From: an uncultured Bacteroidia bacterium
GTDB taxonomy: Bacteria > Bacteroidota > Bacteroidia > Bacteroidales > UBA932
NCBI GenBank assembly: GCA_902784785.1
Contig: CACZWF010000010.1
Location: 40,865-104,864, forward strand
DNA length: 64,000 nt
Reading direction: 5' to 3'
Shown here in pieces: positions 62,029 through 64,000 of this stretch. Made by a program: the position numbers and the translations under genes. The stretch's first letter is position 1; every line of letters starts with the position of its first letter. The notes under the pieces were generated by a model. That model did no database searches. It saw nothing but the letters and a program-made list of their open reading frames with translations, and was not told the origin of the DNA.

Positions 62029-62247
62029 ATGCCCAAACAAGCATCCATCGAACAGGAAGGTGTGATCATCGAAACCCTGCCCAACGCCATGTTCAAGGTA
62101 GAGCTCGAAAATGGTCACGTCATCATCGCCCACATTTCCGGCAAGATGAGACAAAACTATATCAAAATTCTTACCGGAGACCGGGTCAAGGTGGAAATGT
62201 CCCCTTACGATCTGACCAAAGGCAGAATATTTTTCAGATACAAATAA
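62029..62247 (+). CDS. infA: Translation initiation factor IF-1
   Basis: 72 residues, S1-type OB fold: [21 protein letters not shown] and [27 protein letters not shown] lies before the ATG. Confidence 0.98.
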   Translation: MPKQASIEQEGVIIETLPNAMFKVELENGHVIIAHISGKMRQNYIKILTGDRVKVEMSPYDLTKGRIFFRYK

Positions 62248-62259
62248 AACGATTGAAAA

Positions 62260-62376
62260 ATGAAAGTCAAAGCATCCATCAAAAAGCGCAGTGAAGACTG
62301 CAAGATTGTCAAGCGCAAAGGCCGCTTGTACGTTATCTGCAAAAAGAACCCCAAGTTCAAAATGCGCCAAGGATAA
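62260..62376 (+). CDS. rpmJ: 50S ribosomal protein L36
   Basis: 38 residues. [17 protein letters not shown] start and [11 protein letters not shown] end. Only Cys14 and Cys27 of the usual zinc ligands remain; the cysteine at 11 and the histidine at 32 are replaced by Ser and Lys or Asn, so zinc binding of the classical type is unlikely. Lies 12 bases after infA. Confidence 0.95.
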   Translation: MKVKASIKKRSEDCKIVKRKGRLYVICKKNPKFKMRQG

Positions 62377-62418
62377 AATCCAAGTGTTTAAACCATTAAA
62401 GTCAAATAGTGAATTATT

Positions 62419-62796
62419 ATGGCACGTATAGCCGGTGTTGATTTACCCAACAACAAGAGAGGAGAGATAGGTCTTACCTATATCTTCGGTATCGGTCGTA
62501 GCAGCGCAAGGCACATCCTGGACGTATGCGGCATCGATTACAACATCAAATGTGGAGACTGGAACGACGATCAGATCGCTGCCATCCGTAGCGAGATCGG
62601 CGCCGAGTACAAAATCGAAGGTGAGCTCCGTTCCACGATTCAAATGAACATCAAACGACTGATGGATATCGGTTGCTATCGCGGCATCCGTCACCGTCTC
62701 GGTCTGCCCGTCCGCGGCCAGAGCACCAAGAACAACGCTCGTACCCGCAAGGGAAAGAAGAAAACCGTCGCCAACAAGAAGAAGGCTACCAAGTAA
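62419..62796 (+). CDS. rpsM: 30S ribosomal protein S13
   Basis: 125 residues: [25 protein letters not shown] and the basic [25 protein letters not shown] end. Confidence 0.97.
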   Translation: MARIAGVDLPNNKRGEIGLTYIFGIGRSSARHILDVCGIDYNIKCGDWNDDQIAAIRSEIGAEYKIEGELRSTIQMNIKRLMDIGCYRGIRHRLGLPVRGQSTKNNARTRKGKKKTVANKKKATK

Positions 62797-62809
62797 AAAA
62801 GGATGAATT

Positions 62810-63199
62810 ATGGCAAAGAAAACTACAACAGCAAAAAAGAGAGTTGTCAAGGTTGACGCTTATGGCGAGGCTCATATTTCATCAACCTTCAACAATGTCA
62901 TCGTGACGATTACCAACAGTAATGGCCAAGTTATCAGCTGGTCTTCCGCCGGTAAGAGCGGTTTCCGCGGTTCCAAGAAGAACACGCCCTATGCCGCCCA
63001 GGTGTCCGCTCAGGACGCTGCGAAAACGGCTTACGACCTCGGCCTCCGCAAAATCAAAGCCTATGTCAAGGGACCTGGTTCCGGTCGTGAATCCGCGATC
63101 CGCGCCATCGCCGGAATGGGTATCGATGTGACCGAGATTATCGACGTCACCCCTATGCCCCACAATGGTTGCCGTCCCAAAGGCCGTCGTAAAGTTTAA
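62810..63199 (+). CDS. rpsK: 30S ribosomal protein S11
   Basis: 129 residues: [21 protein letters not shown] and [14 protein letters not shown]; ends [16 protein letters not shown], all typical. Confidence 0.97.
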   Translation: MAKKTTTAKKRVVKVDAYGEAHISSTFNNVIVTITNSNGQVISWSSAGKSGFRGSKKNTPYAAQVSAQDAAKTAYDLGLRKIKAYVKGPGSGRESAIRAIAGMGIDVTEIIDVTPMPHNGCRPKGRRKV

Positions 63200-63219
63200 T
63201 TTTAAAGAAGATTATTGCT

Positions 63220-63822
63220 ATGGCAAGATATACTGGACCCTCCACAAAAATCGCCCGTAAATTCGGCGAACCTATCTATGGTCCCGACAAGGGCCTTGAG
63301 AAAAGGAATTATCCTTCCGGTCAGCACGGACTCGCCCACAAGAGAAAGAAAGTCTCCGAGTACGGTGTCCAGCTGAAGGAAAAACAGAAAGCGAAATATA
63401 CCTACGGTGTGCTCGAAAGACAATTCCGCAACACCTACGAGAAGGCTTCCCGTATGAAAGGTTTGAAAGGTGTGAACCTGCTCATCCTGCTCGAAAGCCG
63501 TCTGGACAACGTGGTGTACCGCATGGGCGTTGCTCCTACGCGTGCCGCTGCCCGTCAGTTGGTCTCCCACTGCCACATCACCCTCAACGGTCAGGTGTGC
63601 AACGTGCCGTCCGCTACGGTCAAGGCCGGTGATGTCGTCGCTGTCCGCGAGCGCTCCAAGAGCCTGGAAGTCATCACGGCTGCCGTCGCCGGCGCGAAGA
63701 AGTATTCTTGGATTGATTTCGACGCCAAGTCTCTCAGCGCCAAGTTCCTGACGGTTCCCGCCCGCGAGGAGATTCCCGAGAACATCAACGAGCAGCTCAT
63801 CGTCGAGCTCTACTCCAAGTAA
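63220..63822 (+). CDS. rpsD: 30S ribosomal protein S4
   Basis: 200 residues. The RNA-binding S4 domain (about 90-150) includes [14 protein letters not shown] and [15 protein letters not shown]. The N-terminus lacks the Zn cysteines. In many bacteria S4 represses the alpha operon. Confidence 0.97.
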   Translation: MARYTGPSTKIARKFGEPIYGPDKGLEKRNYPSGQHGLAHKRKKVSEYGVQLKEKQKAKYTYGVLERQFRNTYEKASRMKGLKGVNLLILLESRLDNVVYRMGVAPTRAAARQLVSHCHITLNGQVCNVPSATVKAGDVVAVRERSKSLEVITAAVAGAKKYSWIDFDAKSLSAKFLTVPAREEIPENINEQLIVELYSK

Positions 63823-63850
63823 TCAGTAATACCCCCAAAAAGACAATATT

Positions 63851-64000
63851 ATGGCAATCTTAGCATTTCAAAAGCCGGATGAGGTCATCATGCTCAATGG
63901 AACGGACACTTCCGCCCGTTTCGAGTTCAGACCCCTCGAGCCCGGTTACGCGACCACCATCGGCAATGCCATCCGCCGGGTGTTGTTGTCTTCTCTGGAA
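63851..64000 (+). CDS. rpoA: RNA polymerase alpha subunit (start only)
   Basis: The first 50 codons are visible before the window ends. The block [20 protein letters not shown] is the conserved N-terminal dimerisation region of alpha. It follows rpsD as in the usual alpha operon; rplQ is expected next, outside the window. Confidence 0.96.
   Translation, partial: MAILAFQKPDEVIMLNGTDTSARFEFRPLEPGYATTIGNAIRRVLLSSLE

Overview
This 64 kb window is a chromosomal segment of a Bacteroidota bacterium, most likely an uncultured gut or rumen Bacteroidales. The evidence is Bacteroidota-type promoters (TTTG, about 19 bases, TAnnTTTG), TonB-dependent receptors with a carboxypeptidase-like N-terminal domain, fimbrillin-like lipoproteins, S46 dipeptidyl-peptidase, DUF2723, DUF4876/DUF6850, GH109, GH127 and FISUMP proteins, and a Bacteroidota-type spc ribosomal cluster. 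DNA is fairly GC-rich except for one AT-richer patch near 40.3-41.2 kb.

Layout. 1-3.7 kb: cell-shape operon mreB-mreC-mreD-pbp2 (minus; pbp2 runs off the left edge). 3.8-5.0 kb: ispD and queF. 5.0-8.1 kb: alpha/beta hydrolase plus two outer-membrane barrel proteins (plus). 8.2-18.8 kb: a long minus-strand surface and redox block of S46 peptidase, a NapH-like 4Fe-4S membrane protein fused to an HMA-like domain, a FISUMP lipoprotein, and a tightly overlapping TonB receptor/DUF4876/DUF6850 operon. 19.1-24.3 kb: fimbrillin-like and Ig-like lipoproteins, a winged-helix regulator with a membrane partner, and a small basic protein. 24.3-31.7 kb: DUF2723 membrane protein, an anti-sigma-like/Spy-like pair, deoD, an amber-interrupted thioredoxin-fold lipoprotein, a HIT protein and greA. 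31.7-39.9 kb: glycogen operon (debranching enzyme, GT4-like synthase, GH57, glgP) ending in ribF. 40.0-41.2 kb: a foreign-looking patch with a BRO-N remnant, two small ORFs and many hairpins. 41.4-43.5 kb: a three-Big2/FISUMP lipoprotein whose C-terminus resembles the variable region of diversity-generating retroelement targets. 43.7-50.2 kb: DUF5009, GH109, broken GH127, xseB and glgB. 50.3-53.3 kb: lepA and xseA. 53.3-54.5 kb: a frameshifted exported protein. 54.8-64.0 kb: ribosomal cluster from rplP through rpsD into rpoA (cut by the right edge), with secY, map, infA and rpmJ.

How they work together. Glycogen metabolism is split between the five-gene operon (32-40 kb) and glgB (44 kb). The surface block is consistent with nutrient or metal capture plus extracytoplasmic peptide degradation, but its substrate is unknown.

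The most unusual points are: three coding frames each interrupted by a single in-frame TAG while TAG is a normal stop elsewhere in the window; a likely remote target of a diversity-generating retroelement followed by stacked hairpins; a ribosomal cluster that starts at rplP behind its own promoter instead of at rpsJ; an rplN whose C-terminus is partly duplicated; and several genes broken by small lesions (GH127, the 53.3 kb protein, possibly pbp2), which raises the question of real decay versus assembly error.
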